From positions 8,569,001 to 8,633,000 of the forward strand of contig NC_046681.1 of the NCBI RefSeq assembly GCF_009870125.1: 64,000 nt of DNA, given 5' to 3'. A program made the translations under genes and the position numbers. This document shows, in pieces, positions 36,562-49,281 of this stretch; within the stretch, counting starts at the first letter, position 1, and the number at the start of each line of letters is the position of its first letter. Origin of the DNA: Drosophila pseudoobscura (Eukaryota > Arthropoda > Insecta > Diptera > Drosophilidae). The notes under the pieces were generated by a model. The model had not been told where the DNA came from, searched no databases, and was given only the letters and a program-made list of their open reading frames with translations.

Positions 36562-37835
36562 TTGTTGTTAAGGAGCAAAAACAACATTCGCCGTAGCAAG
36601 AAAACAAGTCAAGTACCTAAGACGTTTGGTTCTCCAGCAATAGCAATAGCGAAAACCCCGCGAGCTGCATTGTCACTGGTGCCCACATCGCATCATACGC
36701 AGTCCCTTCCATCGCAGGCGGCATCCTCCGCATCGGCATCCGTCCAGAAGCATCTGATTGACGGCAAGACGATGCATAGCCTTTATTCACAGGAAGCTGA
36801 GAATACCGCCGGTGAGTAGCATGATGTCTTAATCAAAATCCCCCCAATTTACTAATGAATATTTAAATTAATTGGCCATCAGGTCCCTGGCTGTGTCTGG
36901 AATGCGGAATTCGCCTTATGTCGTACCGGGATTTCAGACTCCATCTTATCGGCATACACAAGAAGACCATTGACCCGGCGCTCTGCGAGTATTGCGGCTG
37001 GCGATCGGGCAAAAATCGCGAAAAGCATTTCCATATGTACACGGATCACCAGATCAATTCGCCGCTCTACACTTTCGCCGAGTGCTATCTCTGCGATCGG
37101 AAATATTTGAGCAACGACGAGTTGGAGGCTCACATGCATGAGTGCCTTAGTGCTCACATTAGTACCATTGAGGAGAGTGACCAGGATCCGGAAAACGATG
37201 ACAGCATTATCTACGACATTATCATCATCAAGACAGAGGATGATGATGAAGACGATATGCCACCGCAGGAGTCATTCACTTCAAGGCAGAACCAGCCAGT
37301 CACTCCACAGCAGCCGACACAGACCCAGCTTGCGCATATCACGACCAGCGACGCATCCTTAGCAAAAGATGAACACCGCGACGATAGCTGCCTACAACAA
37401 GCCGGTGAGCGAAGCGGAACAACACCACATCGTGGTCCCTGGCAAAAAGCTTCCCCCTCCCGAGGATTCTACTCCCCCTCATCTCCCGAGTACGATGAGG
37501 AGAAGGTGTGGACAGTAACAAATGTTAGTGACATTTTAGAAGAAAGCGGTGACGATGGCAAATTGCTGCGGTCTCGAGTTAATAAAAACAAGCTATCGCG
37601 TCCACAGAGAACAAAATTGTCCAAGATGATAGTCGACTACTTCATATCAAAGAAAATAAATATGACGCTTCAGCTGAGCTACGCCTTGGAGCGCGATGTG
37701 GTGCGGCTCTTTCCTGGCGAGAAATTGGAAGACTGGCGGGGCAATGGAAAATCTGCTGGAACATTATATAATAGATTTCGATACCGACGACGAAAGGAGG
37801 AGTCGTCTCGGGAAGAAGGCGAGGAAACTCTTTAA
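36562..37835 (+). CDS. C2H2 zinc-finger protein, start unresolved
   Basis: Two exons are clear: up to 36,811 (phase 1, GTGAGT donor) and 36,883-37,835. The joined frame gives three fingers: CLEC...HLIGIH, CEYC...HMYTDH (both C-x2-C-x12-H-x4-H), and CYLC...HMHEC, a C2HC variant. A long acidic, disordered linker with a DDEDD run follows. A conserved-looking C-terminal block of about 70 residues then starts near RTKLSKMIVDYF and ends in basic RFRYRRRK, perhaps DNA-binding; I do not recognise that domain. The upstream exon has no in-frame ATG before 36,771 although the frame is open from 36,544, so a further 5' exon or a short start at 36,771 is possible. Likely nuclear. Target and function are unknown; I give no gene symbol. 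Confidence 0.75.
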
Positions 37836-38395
37836 AGAATACCGATTCTTCGGCAATTAGGAGTCGGAGAAGGAACTACATAGTAAGCTTTTTACGGTAT
37901 CTGTCTACTTTTTATGAAGCTAATCTTGTATCTATTAGTCAAGCAACACCGACTATCCGCCAAAATTACAGGAGAAACACTAAGCGACGTGCGATGCCAG
38001 AAACTGTCATTTGATCAAATCGGTTGACAGTTGAAGCTAGCCAAAATTGGAATAATTTCAAATATTTACTGTGCAAGGCAAGGGATGCATTTCTTTTTAA
38101 AGTTTCAGGTGCATAACAAGTTTTTCAGCTTTGTGGGTACGAAATTAAATAAGAACTAGAGTGCCGCCTTCTGATCGTGAAGAAGTACATATTATTACTC
38201 ACAAACATCACCAGCCCCAGGAACTTGACTTTTGGGACCTCTGACACTCTGGGAGGTAAGTGACAAATCCAAAAATCATTGTCTTTTCTAAATTTATTTT
38301 CTCATTACAGCTCAACCGCACTAAAATTGAGAACACTAGTATCCTCGCTTAGACCGGAATACAAGAGCAGAGTTTAGAGGACCAGAATCCGCACC
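37836..38395 (+). other. Spacer plus 5' UTR exon and intron of GT31 gene A
   Basis: A 5' UTR exon ends at CTGGGAG followed by GTAAGT (donor at 38,256). The acceptor TCATTACAG ends at 38,310 and is followed by CTCAACCGCAC. Gene C has the same arrangement (CTGGGAG/GTAAGT at 43,766; TCATTGCAG at 46,718), which shows that the leader exons are homologous. Confidence 0.6.
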
Positions 38396-39850
38396 ATGGG
38401 TAATTTAAACAGCAAAAGGATGAGGTTCTTTATGGCCTTAAATGCCGTCATTATCATTACCTTCATATACGCCTCCTTCTCGATGAAAGAGATCGTGCCC
38501 AGGAGACATGTGCATTCCGTTCGAGGGTTTCCGATGCACCATAGAATCGAGCAAAATATTGCAAGTGAGTGTTGTCAGGCGACTTCCTATTATGATGATA
38601 TAAATATATAATTTTTAGGCAAAATCAACAGCAGGAACAGCAGCAAAAATCAAGGCAGTACCATTGGAAATAATCAGCACACTGGTATGTAAAAATGACA
38701 GTTATTTCTGAGAAGTTTTGTCAACCATTCCAGAACGGATGGGATTGATAAGAATATAATTATTTCTTGACTTGAACCCCACAAATCTGTATAATATCGT
38801 TCTACAGGCAGTAGCAAAAAACCGGAAAGGAAAGCAGTTAGTTTACTGCATAGCAATATTGAAGCATTTCCATCCATTTCGGCTGATTCAAACGAACTTC
38901 CAGAGATCGTGGATATCAAGACAATAATGGAAATCCAACCCACTGTAAGCAGCACTACTGGCAGGGGCAGTAGCAGCGAACAAACATCAAATGGTTCCTC
39001 CGCATTACCTGTACTGACTCCTGTGCTTACAATGACACTTTATGAACCTGGCCACTTAAACGAAGAGATTGATATAAAGAGGATATGTATGCACAGGGGG
39101 GTATTTTTAAGGCTGCTCATTCTGATCACCTCAGCACAGTCCCATTTTAGCGCGAGAATGTCCATCAGGCAGACCTGGATGCACTACGGAAGCAGGCGAG
39201 ATGTCGGCATGGCCTTTGTCCTTGGCCGTACCACCAATGTGGCCCTGAACGAATCTCTCAACAAGGAGAACTATATTTATGGCGATATGATTCGTGGAAA
39301 CTTTATAGACTCGTACTTCAATCTCACTCTAAAGACGATCTCGATGCTTGAATGGGCAGATACACACTGCCCCAGTGCGAAATTCATCCTTAAGACAGAT
39401 GACGATATGTTCATCAATGTTCCTAAACTGCTCGGTTTCATAGACGCTCGGTACAAGAGCGAGCGAGCTATCTACGGACGATTGGCCAAGAACTGGAAAC
39501 CCGTCAGAGCTGGAAGGTCAAAGTATTATGTTTCACATAAATTATATACCGGCTTGCAGTACCCACCGTTTACCACCGGACCCGCCTACCTCCTCACTGG
39601 AGACATTGTCCATGAGCTATACGTGGAATCGCTCAACACGTTTTATATGCATCTAGAAGATGTCTTCATCACGGGAATTGTGGCCAGGACCTTGAAGATT
39701 AAGAGAGTGGAGGCCAACGCATTTCGTAACAGCCGAATCGCGCTCAGTCCATGCAAAATACGAAACGTGATCAGCGTACACATGATCAAGCCAAGCGAAC
39801 AATACCATCTTTGGAGGGACCTGTTGGATTCGACTATTAAGTGTAAATAG
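38396..39850 (+). CDS. GT31 beta-1,3-galactosyltransferase-like, array gene A
   Basis: Predicted Golgi type II membrane glycosyltransferase of the Galactosyl_T (GT31) family; it would transfer a sugar in beta-1,3 linkage from a UDP donor. Exons 38396-38564, 38619-38684 and 38808-39850, all junctions phase 1, give 425 residues. The start in CACCATGG is a good Kozak. A short cytoplasmic tail is followed by the anchor (FFMALNAVIIITFIYASF, about residues 10-30), a stem of about 130 residues, then the catalytic domain. Visible motifs: LLILITSAQSHF, RMSIRQTWMHYG, the metal-binding DDD at about 276-278 with MFINVPKLL, TTGPAYLLTGD, and LEDVFITG near the C-terminus. A conserved NLTL sequon precedes the DDD. 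The protein ends in CK like most of the array. Nothing looks broken. Its C-terminus and 3' flank are closest to those of gene H at the far end. Confidence 0.85.
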
Positions 39851-40866
39851 TTTTTGTGCAATGCTTAAGGACTAAATCTATGTAAAATATACGAATTGAG
39901 CTAAAGACCGAAAGAGAAATATAGATACATATATTGTGTGCGAAGTGTACCTTCAGTGCTGAGAATATTTATGTAAAAAGAAAAATACCTTATGTGCAAA
40001 TGAAATGACCAATATATGTTTTATAAATTTTGTCCATATAATCAACTGAACTCGAACACAGAACTGATGTAATACAATTTTAAAGAGACTTTTAGCCACA
40101 TGTTGAAAAACTGAAACTACAACTACGGCAGAAATTATTAAAGGAGGCACCCAGCCTGTTTGCATGGCCAGTATTATCCAGTGTGTTCTGTATAACGCCC
40201 ATTTATAAGAAGCTCGCAGAAGACCGTTGGCATACTCGTACAGATATCATCCTTGTAGTTATGAACGGGCTATTGACAGGTCCGGCCGGCCCTGACCAAC
40301 TCCAACGAATGGGTACAAGTTTGTTGCTGCCATTCTGAGGCCATTATGTTTACATATTCTAAATTAGAATCAAAAGCTGTGGCTTAGTAGCTCAATTGAC
40401 AACAAGATCTCAGAGACTATAAGTAAGAGTGAATAGATTTTCTGACCAGACACCTGGAATATCACACTAAATCAAGACCAAACTTGCTAGAATGCTAGCT
40501 GCCAGGGCCATCGACTATGGAATTATTTAAATGTATTTCATATGCTCAATATTAACAGATATTTCTTGGTTGTCTAAACTTGATGGAGTAATAGTGTTTC
40601 CTTATTATTAAGTATATATTTCTTTCTTTAAGAGTACCCGAACCAGTATCTTAAGGTCGAGGCACGTGTGCTTTGACAAAAATGTTTCGACTGCTTAATG
40701 TATTGAAATTCTCATTTGTTTGGTATCATCGGGATATTTTATCTAAATTTTAGTTCTCATTGCAGTTGAACCACATTCTATTCTTCAGTGACGAAACAAC
40801 TAAAAAAAAACGGAATACAAGAGAAGAATTTTGATTTTGTTAGTAAGAACCAAAAACACCAAAAGG
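39851..40866 (+). other. Spacer between GT31 genes A and B, with conserved upstream element of B
   Basis: Just after gene A is AAGGACTAAATCTATGTAAA, shared with the 3' flanks of G and H. Around 40,400-40,450 is a decayed scrap (TCTCAGAGACTATAA) of the helentron interior. At 40,663-40,668 lies CACGTG, followed by TGACAAAAATGTTTCGACTG, an element repeated upstream of E and H and partly F and G. An acceptor-like TCTCATTGCAG ends near 40,766. Confidence 0.5.
40663..40715 (+). promoter_or_regulatory. Conserved array upstream element (E-box + GTTTCGACTG box), gene B copy
   Basis: The block GAGGCACGTGTGC-TTGACAAAAATG-TTTCGACTGCTTAATG-TATTGAAAT lies about 200 bases before the coding start. Copies precede E (CACGTG at 53,181) and H (CACGTG at 60,073). 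F and G keep the right half, but the CACGTG has been deleted. The repeated position suggests a promoter or leader element retained through duplication. Function is inference. Confidence 0.4.
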
Positions 40867-42300
40867 ATGCGGTTCTTTATGGTTTTAGGTGCTGTCATTA
40901 TCATAAACTTAATCGACGCTTCTTTCTCAGCGAAGGAAAGCAAACATGTGCCTTCCATTGGAGGGTTACCGACGCGCCATAAAATGGAAAAAAATGAGGC
41001 TAGTGAGTTTTTTCAAGCGACTTCTTATTATTATCTAATCTTTGATTTTCAGGCAAAATCCCCAGCAGGAGACCCAGCGAAAATCAGGGAAGCAACATCG
41101 GAAATTATCCACTAACTGGTAAGTGTGCAATTATTTGTAATAATTGTAATAATTTGTAAATATCTTTCCACAGAAAGAAGCAATAAACTGGAGAAGAAAA
41201 ATCTCAGTTTAGTGCATAGCAGTATACAAGCCTTTTCTGCTGATTCCAATCAACTTCTAAAGACGGCTGAAAACGAAGATATCAAGACAATAAAACCGAG
41301 CCAATTTATTAAAAACAAAAGTAAATCCAGGAAGAAGGCACACCCTCGAAAAAAGCCCCACAAACCCGTACCCATTGTGAGCCCGATTAAGGGTGATAGC
41401 AGTGTACAAACATCAAGTGCTGTCCCCTTATTACCTGATCGTCCAGTATTTACAATGAAACTGTATGAACCAGGCCACTTAAACGAAGAGATTGATATAC
41501 AGAGGCTATGTAGGCACAGGGGGTTATCTCTAAGGCTGCTCATTCTAATCACCTCAGCACAGACCCATTTTATGGCGAGAATGTCCATCAGGCAGACCTG
41601 GATTCACTACGGAAGCAGGCGAGATGTCGGCATTGCCTTTATGCTTGGACGCACCACGAATGCGACCCTGAACGAGGCTCTCAACAAGGAGAACTATATA
41701 TATGGCGATATGATTCGTGGAAACTTCATAGACTCGTACTTCAATCTAACTCTGAAGACGATCTCGATGCTTGAATGGGCAGATACGCACTGTCCCAATG
41801 TGAAATTCATCCTTAAGACAGAAGACGACATGTTCATCAATGTTCCTAAACTGCTCAATTTCATAGGCAGTGAAAAGGATAATCGTACGATCTATGGTCG
41901 CTTGGGGGATAAGCGGATGCCCGAAAGACATAGCGAGTCGAAGGAGAAACAACATGGGGCCATAGAGTACCCAACGTATACCACCGGACCCGCCTATCTC
42001 CTCACTGGAGATATTATCCATGAGCTATACGTGCAATCGCTGAGAACGAATTACCTTCCACTGGAGGATGTGTTCACGACAGGCATTGTGGCCGAGAACT
42101 TGAAGATTAAGAGGATGCAGTCTGATGATTTTCGCAACGTTCGCACCTCGCTTAACCCGTGCTACATCCGCAACGTGATAAGTGTGCATAACATCGAGGC
42201 ACACGAACAATTCTATCTTTGGAGGAAGTTGCTGGACCCTACTATCAAGTGTAAAACAGTTTGGCGAATATACTGCAGCGCTGTACAACAGCCAAAGTGA
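40867..42300 (+). CDS. GT31 beta-1,3-galactosyltransferase-like, array gene B
   Basis: Same predicted role as its neighbours: a type II Golgi GT31 enzyme. Exons 40867-41002, 41053-41118 and 41174-42300 give 442 residues. The anchor is MRFFMVLGAVIIINLIDASF at the extreme N-terminus, leaving almost no cytoplasmic tail. The stem is Lys-rich (KSRKKAHPRKKPHKPVP). Catalytic motifs are present: RMSIRQTWIHYG, MFINVPKLLNF, TTGPAYLLTGD and LEDVFTTG. The metal-binding triplet is EDD (284-286) rather than DDD; the family tolerates this, but it is unique in the array. The segment after the triplet is diverged (the KKWKP-type block of the others is replaced). Relative to A, the stop after the terminal CK is lost, adding about 15 residues ending QQPK. 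The second intron is only 55 bases and in frame without a stop, so intron retention would be tolerated. Confidence 0.83.
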
Positions 42301-43765
42301 ACTCCTGTAAGTTTCGACAAATGGATTGATCCACAAATTGGCAAATATGCTGACGTAATCCATAAATATATGTGAAAAGATTAAAATGTAGCTAAATTGT
42401 ATGTACGTATACGCACTTAGGTACATACATATATCTTAAGTGATGGGAATATTACAAAAGTTTTTAACCGCATTATTCATTATTAAATGGAAATTGGAAA
42501 ACAGAATTTTAATATAGTTTATAGGGTATACAAATGGCCATACTCCATTGGTAGTTGGTATATAGCAAATACGGTAGCTACACCGCAGCTTAGGATAAAT
42601 ATATTGTCTTTAGCGATCTACAAGAAGTGTTATTATTAGTATTATTTTCCGTGATTTTATGGTTTTATATATATATATATATATACTGTATGGTTAGTGG
42701 TTTTACTCAAGCTGTTATCCTGTTTAAATAAAGTTCGTTTTTTCATGGGTATATTTACGGTATATTTGGAAATTAGACGGTATATTTCTGAGGGTCAGCC
42801 ACACTGTATCTAAGCGAACTAGTGGATTGGTTGCGAGCTGGTTGCTCTCTCCTGCAACGAAAAAATGAGTCGTACTTTTGAATCTTCAAAGTATATTAGG
42901 CGAAAGGGGTGGATTTTACCTAGCAAGCATTATATTTTTGTGCCTTTTTGCCTGCTGTCCATACCCTCCTTTTCCTTCCATTATGTACCAAATATGTAGT
43001 TACCATGTAATTGAAATGTAAGAAATTGAGCAAATGTATTCTGAATTTGTGGGAGTAAATAGCCCCCCTCCCCACAAAAAAAAAGCGGAAAAATTGGTTC
43101 ACCCGTTGGTGGTGTTGAATTTGTGCAAAGCCTCAAAAGTGTCATAAAACTGCAGCAAAAAAGTTCGTATCGTGAATATAAATAAATCAAAGGCTGCAGC
43201 AGTCATTAAAAAAAAACAGACTGGGGTTTACCCATCAGTCTGGGTAAAACCTTAATGGTTATATTTTATTTTTAAATCATGCTCGGCATGACTAATGAAA
43301 CGCGTTGATGCTATAATAAAAGTTAAAGCCGCGAGAAAACTCGGAAAAAGAAGAAAACTCAGAAAACCCCTCAAGGCTCGGAGAGCAGCCAGCAATGGAC
43401 AAGCGCACGCACACACAAAAGGCTTTAGTGGTGGCACCTACAAAAACAACAGAAGGAGCAGCAGCAGCATCAGCGGCCTTAACCACAATTCAACATCGCT
43501 AATTGTCAACAAAAGCAAATTTATTAACGTTAAATAAACACTAAAAATAAACACCGAAAGACAGACATAACGCCAGGCAAGCAAGTAATTATGCTTGACC
43601 CTGGTCCGACAATAGACGAAACAGCAACAGCCACAGCCACAAACACAGCCCCCATCTCCGTCTTCGATTCCAATTCCAGCGCCATACTTGCTGGCGGGAG
43701 CGTAGTAAGCCTAAGCCCCCCCAGCCAGAGCCGCGCCAGAAGCTGAATAACCCAACATCTGGGAG
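42301..43765 (+). other. Spacer between gene B and the 5' UTR exon of gene C
   Basis: Contains an (AT)n run at about 42,666-42,686. A block around 42,530-42,970 partly resembles 63,160-63,770 at the right edge of the window: shared AGGGTATA-AAATG-CCATACTC, ATTATTAGTATTATTT and CTTCCATTATGTAC phrases. From about 43,290 the sequence becomes GC-richer and probably contains the gene C promoter and first exon. That exon ends at CTGGGAG, donor 43,766. Confidence 0.45.
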
Positions 43766-46718
43766 GTAAGTCATATAGCGACGACCCGGCCAGACGACGC
43801 AATGTGCGATGACGGTGCGTTGGTTGCTTGGTTTGTTTCATTCATTGTTGTTTTATTAACATAACACATTTGTTTGGTTGGGCAACAGAGCAAGCTCCGC
43901 TACCGATTGAAACGGAGAAGAGAGAGAGAGAGATTTCCACATTGGATTGTCCCACACACACATTGCACCACGAAGCACAGACAGCAGCAGTTTAGAGCAA
44001 TGTTTCATTAACACGTTAGCTTTTGCCTGGACTGGATTGGATATATGTTCCTGGTACCGCTTTGATGCCACCTTGATTGATAGCCCAGGCAGGCAGGCAT
44101 CTGTGCAAGATAGTTTTGAGGCCGCCCCGAAAAACCCGTTTTTCAGCTGAACCTGCGATTATCTGCGGTTCATTGTACTTATTAGCAGTCGTCGAAGACA
44201 CGGGACGGGGACACGAAAAGCCCAGATAGAGAGTCTGACTGAGACTGGAAACGGTTATACGAGTATACCGCAGCACAGCACTTCCGTTCCCCCCTAAACG
44301 CTCACTGCTGCTGGCCCCGCTCATTCAAATTACAAAACGTACCGTGTTCTCTCGTACCCGCCACATTTCACGGTACTTTCGGTAATTTCGCGCACAATTA
44401 CAAATTGATTAAAACGCTTAAGTGCTGAGGAAACATGTGTGGTGTGGAGCAATTCTACAGGGGTCTACAGACTGCATTGCGTCCGTCCGCGCCAAAAAAA
44501 AGGGGGAAGTGGAAGTCTGATAAGAGACCAGACCAGTGGCGGGGCGATAAGCTTGACGAATTTGTATTCTCAAAGTACTCGTACTCGTACTCAGAGCAAA
44601 GTGTTTAAGCATGGACTAAATGCAAGCCACTTGGTGAATCATCATACCATCTCAGATAAGGCAAGGCACTTTCACTCTCGCTCTGGCTCTCGCTAGCTGA
44701 TGCTGATGCTGACATGCTAATCAGAGACAGCGCCTGGAACAACAATAGAATAATCTCTCACGTCACGTCACGCTGCGGTTTCCAATAAAGTAAATCTGTT
44801 TATTAGCTTTAACATTGTGTGTGGTGTGCGTCTTTCAAAGAGTCTTTCACTGCTCTCTGGTCTGTGATAAGCAGTACACATGGGACTTGAAACGATATGA
44901 AGGCTGTAGAGCTAGACCCAAAAAAAATTCCATTATACATATGTATGTATACGGCTTCCTAATACAGACTTTCCCTTTCCCAACACATCCAACAGCTAAT
45001 GAATGAGTGTAAAGTAGCTGATTGCTCGGCTCTCCATCAATTAAATGGATAAATATTTGCTAAAACGTTAGCAATTAAAACGTTCCGTATTTGATATCAT
45101 TGAATGAAAGCTTATCTGCCAGTCATTTTCGCAAATAAAGTATCAAATATTTCGTTGTGTTTGTGGGGCACACACGTACAAATATTTATAATTGATACTT
45201 ATCGTCTTTGGGGTCTTCGGGTATTTTCCTAGCAACAAAACCCTTGGATCTGTCATGGACACCTGATAGCTCTAAAGCATCTAGAATAAAAGATTACCCT
45301 ATCTCAACTCACTCTGTAGGGGTCCGTAAAGTAATTTATGTGTGATTTCCGATTTGATTTGACCATTAATAATATTATTTCGATATAGTATAACTTACCT
45401 TTCTCCTCAAATATTTCCTAGATAAGATAGGCAAGAAAATCTCTGCTAATTGCAACCGTATCTACATACATTCCAGTATGAAAAAACTTAAGATAGCAAA
45501 CGGCCCCAACCAAATGACGCATTGGGATTTTCATTCTTTCTGCCACTCGAGAACGGTGAGCGAGCAAATCGAAGTTTCTTAGAAAAGTTTGGAGAGGCTC
45601 TTTAGACGGTTTTATTGATTGATCTATAACGGGGATAAGAGAGGAGCCTACCTTTCCCGTTCCTGTTCCCGTTGCCGTCCCAACTGGTTCTATCATTTTT
45701 ATGGTCCCCCGTAAAAAGTGCTGCTATAATTAGTTGGGAGTCCGTCCGTCGTAACTGCTTATTAATATTACAGAAATGCTCGTGTATACATATCGAAAGA
45801 AAACATAGAAAGAGGTCTAGACGGAGGCAATCTTATCATCCTATGCTGACTGTTTTCAATCGTTTACGTGCCAAAGCAAAGACAAGTCAAGTGGTAGGCC
45901 ACCTCTCTCTGGGTGCTGGTCAAGAGTACAGACTCTGTCTTTCTCTTCGTGTTCCAATCATCGGCTCGCCCACGGCAAATCGGGTCAAGAATGCTGTTGA
46001 CTTGTGTGAGTGAGCCGCATGCTAAGTGGGAGCCGCAGAGCCAAAAACAGACAGAGCCCAAGGCGATGTCGTGACAATTCTGGATGCTGCGTGTTCAAAG
46101 CACTTGCGGAATTCATTAGCTCCTAATGTGCTTCCCCATTCGTCATACAAATCTGGGAAGCAACTGCCGCGTGTTTAGCATAATAAGATCGTTTAGCTCC
46201 ACTTCAATTTAAATTCCGTTAGGACACATGTAATTAGATGTTGATAAAACTACTCTTTACTGAAAAATGTAACAACTTGCAGCGATATCGCCGTGCAAGA
46301 AGGTGTAAGAATGTTTATTATCAACCTACCTACTGCCTCTCTCATTACGTATCCAAATATTTGCATTATTTCTCTCTGACAACAACAAGTTAAACAATAA
46401 TGGAAGACATCATATGGCCAGAGTCGACTTTAACATACCCGACACTGTCAGGAAAGTGAAATAATCAATTCTCTATGTTCCGATTAATGTTAAAGTAGAA
46501 TCCACACATTCCAAAGGCCCAGTCTCGGTCGTAAAAAAATATATGGTGTGGTAATAACTCCTTCCGCCTTGTTACATTCGTCTAGAGAGAGCCACTCGAA
46601 AACAAATATACCTTTCGTGCCCGAGACAAGTGCCGGGTATCCGGCCGGGCGGTATAGGTACATTTAACGAATCAGCAGAATCAGTAGTTTACTTAAGTTT
46701 GTTTTGTTCTCATTGCAG
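43766..46718 (+). other. Large 5' UTR intron of GT31 gene C
   Basis: The donor CTGGGAG/GTAAGT at 43,766 and acceptor TTCTCATTGCAG ending at 46,718 match the much shorter leader intron of gene A. The 2.95 kb interior has no exon I can support. Its unusual length makes it the natural place for the regulatory sequence of the conserved member. Confidence 0.5.
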
Positions 46719-46836
46719 TCGCACCGCATACGTCGCGACGCTTGGAACCGCCCAAGCGCCAAGCGGATCGTTTTCATACTCGGAGTATACACAGAAATTA
46801 CAACGAAACAGAGGAGGAGGAGATCCAGTGCGCACC

Positions 46837-49281
46837 ATGGTGGCCGTGGGGAATCTACACAATACGCGCATGCTGCGCTTCCTCTTAGTCCTAGTGGTCG
46901 TCATCCTCACCATCTTCATCTATGCCTCGTACTCGACGACGGCGACGTTGACACCGACTCGTGTGCGACCAGCAGCGTCGCCGCCACAGCAGCTTGTGGG
47001 CGGAAGTCCGATTCAAATGAACAACACGGGAGAGTTCGGCCTGGCCACGGGCGAGGCTGTGCCCAAGGCCCAAATCAGATTGCAGCAGCAGCAGCAGGGA
47101 GACACTCACAGAAGGCACCCCCCACAGCATCGGCTGCCCACGATCGATGAGGATGCCCTGCTGGATGGAGGCTCTGCTGGTGCCAGTCCCAGTCAGGTTG
47201 GTAATGACCAGACGCCCAATGCCGTTGCCGAAGAGATGCTCGAGGAGCAGCAGTATGGCCAAAGTGTTGATGGTATCACTGGTGAGTATTGTCGGTCTGT
47301 TCCAGTGCTAATTATGCTAATGATTTAATATTTAATTACATCAGGCAACATCAGCAGCAACAATAACAACAATATCAGCAACAGCACCAGCGAGGTATTG
47401 GTTGTCAAACAACCAGCCACTGGCCCTGGCTCCCCCGCCCAGTCGCAACAGTCGCCCAGTCAGCAGCAGCAGGCACAATCCGACGCAGAGGTTCTCATAC
47501 CAACTTCTAATTTACAAAAGTTCATCGAGAATGCCGATAAGATATTGAAGAACATCACATCGAACAGCAGCAGTGGCACCGGCAGCGGCAGTGGAGTTGC
47601 CGCAGCAGCAAACGGAAATGACCAGCACATAGGTAGGGATATTGTAGGAATCCAAGAAAGACAGACTTAAGGATAAAGTAGGGCTTCATAACTGATATTC
47701 CATTAGGATAAAGTAGAGCTCCATAACAGATAGGCTTGGGGGGAGCAATAGAGACCACACATAATCCTTCCTGCCCAATACAAAACGTCAATATATGTAT
47801 GTCTTGCAATAATCTGTTGCTCAATTAGATTACAAAATTATGTTAAAATCTACTTATCTAATAGATATTTTGTATATTCCTACGATATGTATGGAACACA
47901 CTGTTTATGGAATCGATTGAGTTGAGTTTTCATATTTAAACACCAAATACTTATACATACATAGGCACTGGTGACGTCGAAACGACTTGGCAATGACAAA
48001 CGTCTGCGCTTAGTCAACTAAACGTCTGTTGAGTCCCACGCTTATGAACACGTATCGTGTTTCCCCCTGACAATAGCAATGTAAACAACGCAAATGTCTG
48101 TCGTTCGTTACCTGATACGTCAATTGTCGTATGGTTAGACTAATTAGAATAGAACTCTCCCCCAACTTTTTTTAATGACAATGCATCCCTCTCTCAACTG
48201 CTCAACTTTCCATATTTCCACAGATAAGGCCAACCAAGCACCGGAGGATGGCAAGAATGAAGGCTTTGAGGGATACTCGGCTGATTCTGATAAACAGAAG
48301 GTGGTCGAGGTTGTCAAGGCCCCTCCTTCTAATCCGATGAAAGATGCCAAGAAAACAAATATGGAAGCAAGACGACCACCTGTACCAGTAATACGCACCA
48401 CCAAGGGTAGGAGCAGCGTCAAGGAACCACCTTCCCCGGTGGATCCCTCCAAGGGCGTGGCCACAGAGAAGCTCTATGAGTCCGGTCACATCGACGAGGA
48501 GATCGATGCCGATCGCATTTGTCCACATGCGGGAGAAACCATCAAGCTGCTTGTGCTCATCAGCTCAGCACAGTCGCACGAGGCGGCGAGAATGTCCATA
48601 AGACAGACCTGGATGCACTACGGAAGCAGGCGGGATGTGAGCATGGCCTTTGTCCTGGGCCGCGGCTCCAACGAGACGCTTAACAAGGCACTCACCAAGG
48701 AGAACTACATTTATGGAGATCTTATACGTGGCAACTTTATAGACTCATACAATAATCTAACTCTGAAGACGATCTCCTCGTTGGAATGGGCGGACCTGCA
48801 CTGCCCCCGTTGCAAGTACATTCTCAAGACAGATGACGACATGTTTATAAATGTGCCCAAGCTGCTGGCCTTCCTGGACAAGCATCAGGACAAGCGAACC
48901 ATCTACGGCCGACTGGCCAAGAAGTGGAAGCCCATACGTAATAAGAAATCAAAGTATTATGTATCGGTCGATCAGTTTGCGGCGGGAGTGTTTCCCTCAT
49001 TCACCACCGGTCCCGCCTACGTCCTCACCGGGGACATTGTGCACGAGCTGTATGTCCGTTCCCTGAAGACAGTCTATCTGAAGCTAGAGGATGTCTTTAC
49101 CACGGGCATTGTGGCCAAGAGCTTAGACATTAAGCGGGTGCAGGTGAACGAGTTCGTCAATCGCCGCATCTCGTTCAACCCGTGCAACATACGCAACGCG
49201 ATCAGCGTGCACATGATCAAATCAAACGAGCAATTCGATCTGTGGAAGAAGCTGCTGGATCAGACAACCAAGTGTAAATAG
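46837..49281 (+). CDS. GT31 beta-1,3-galactosyltransferase, array gene C (likely ancestral member)
   Basis: Largest and apparently best conserved member; probably the ortholog of a D. melanogaster Galactosyl_T gene (CG8668 by memory, unverified). Exons 46837-47281, 47345-47632 and 48224-49281 give 596 residues. The start is CACCATGG, with a further ATG 12 codons on. A cytoplasmic tail of about 13 residues is followed by the anchor (LRFLLVLVVVILTIFIYAS) and a long disordered stem with polyQ and Ser/Asn/Gly runs. The catalytic domain begins near residue 352: KLLVLISSAQSH, RMSIRQTWMHYG, NNLTLKT sequon, DDD at about 448-450 with MFINVPKLL, TTGPAYVLTGD, LEDVFTTGIVAK and NPCNIRNAISVH. It is GC-richer than the other copies, which fits stronger constraint. 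It alone in the array has a long stem and a 3 kb leader intron. The second coding intron (47,633-48,223) is non-coding. Confidence 0.9.
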
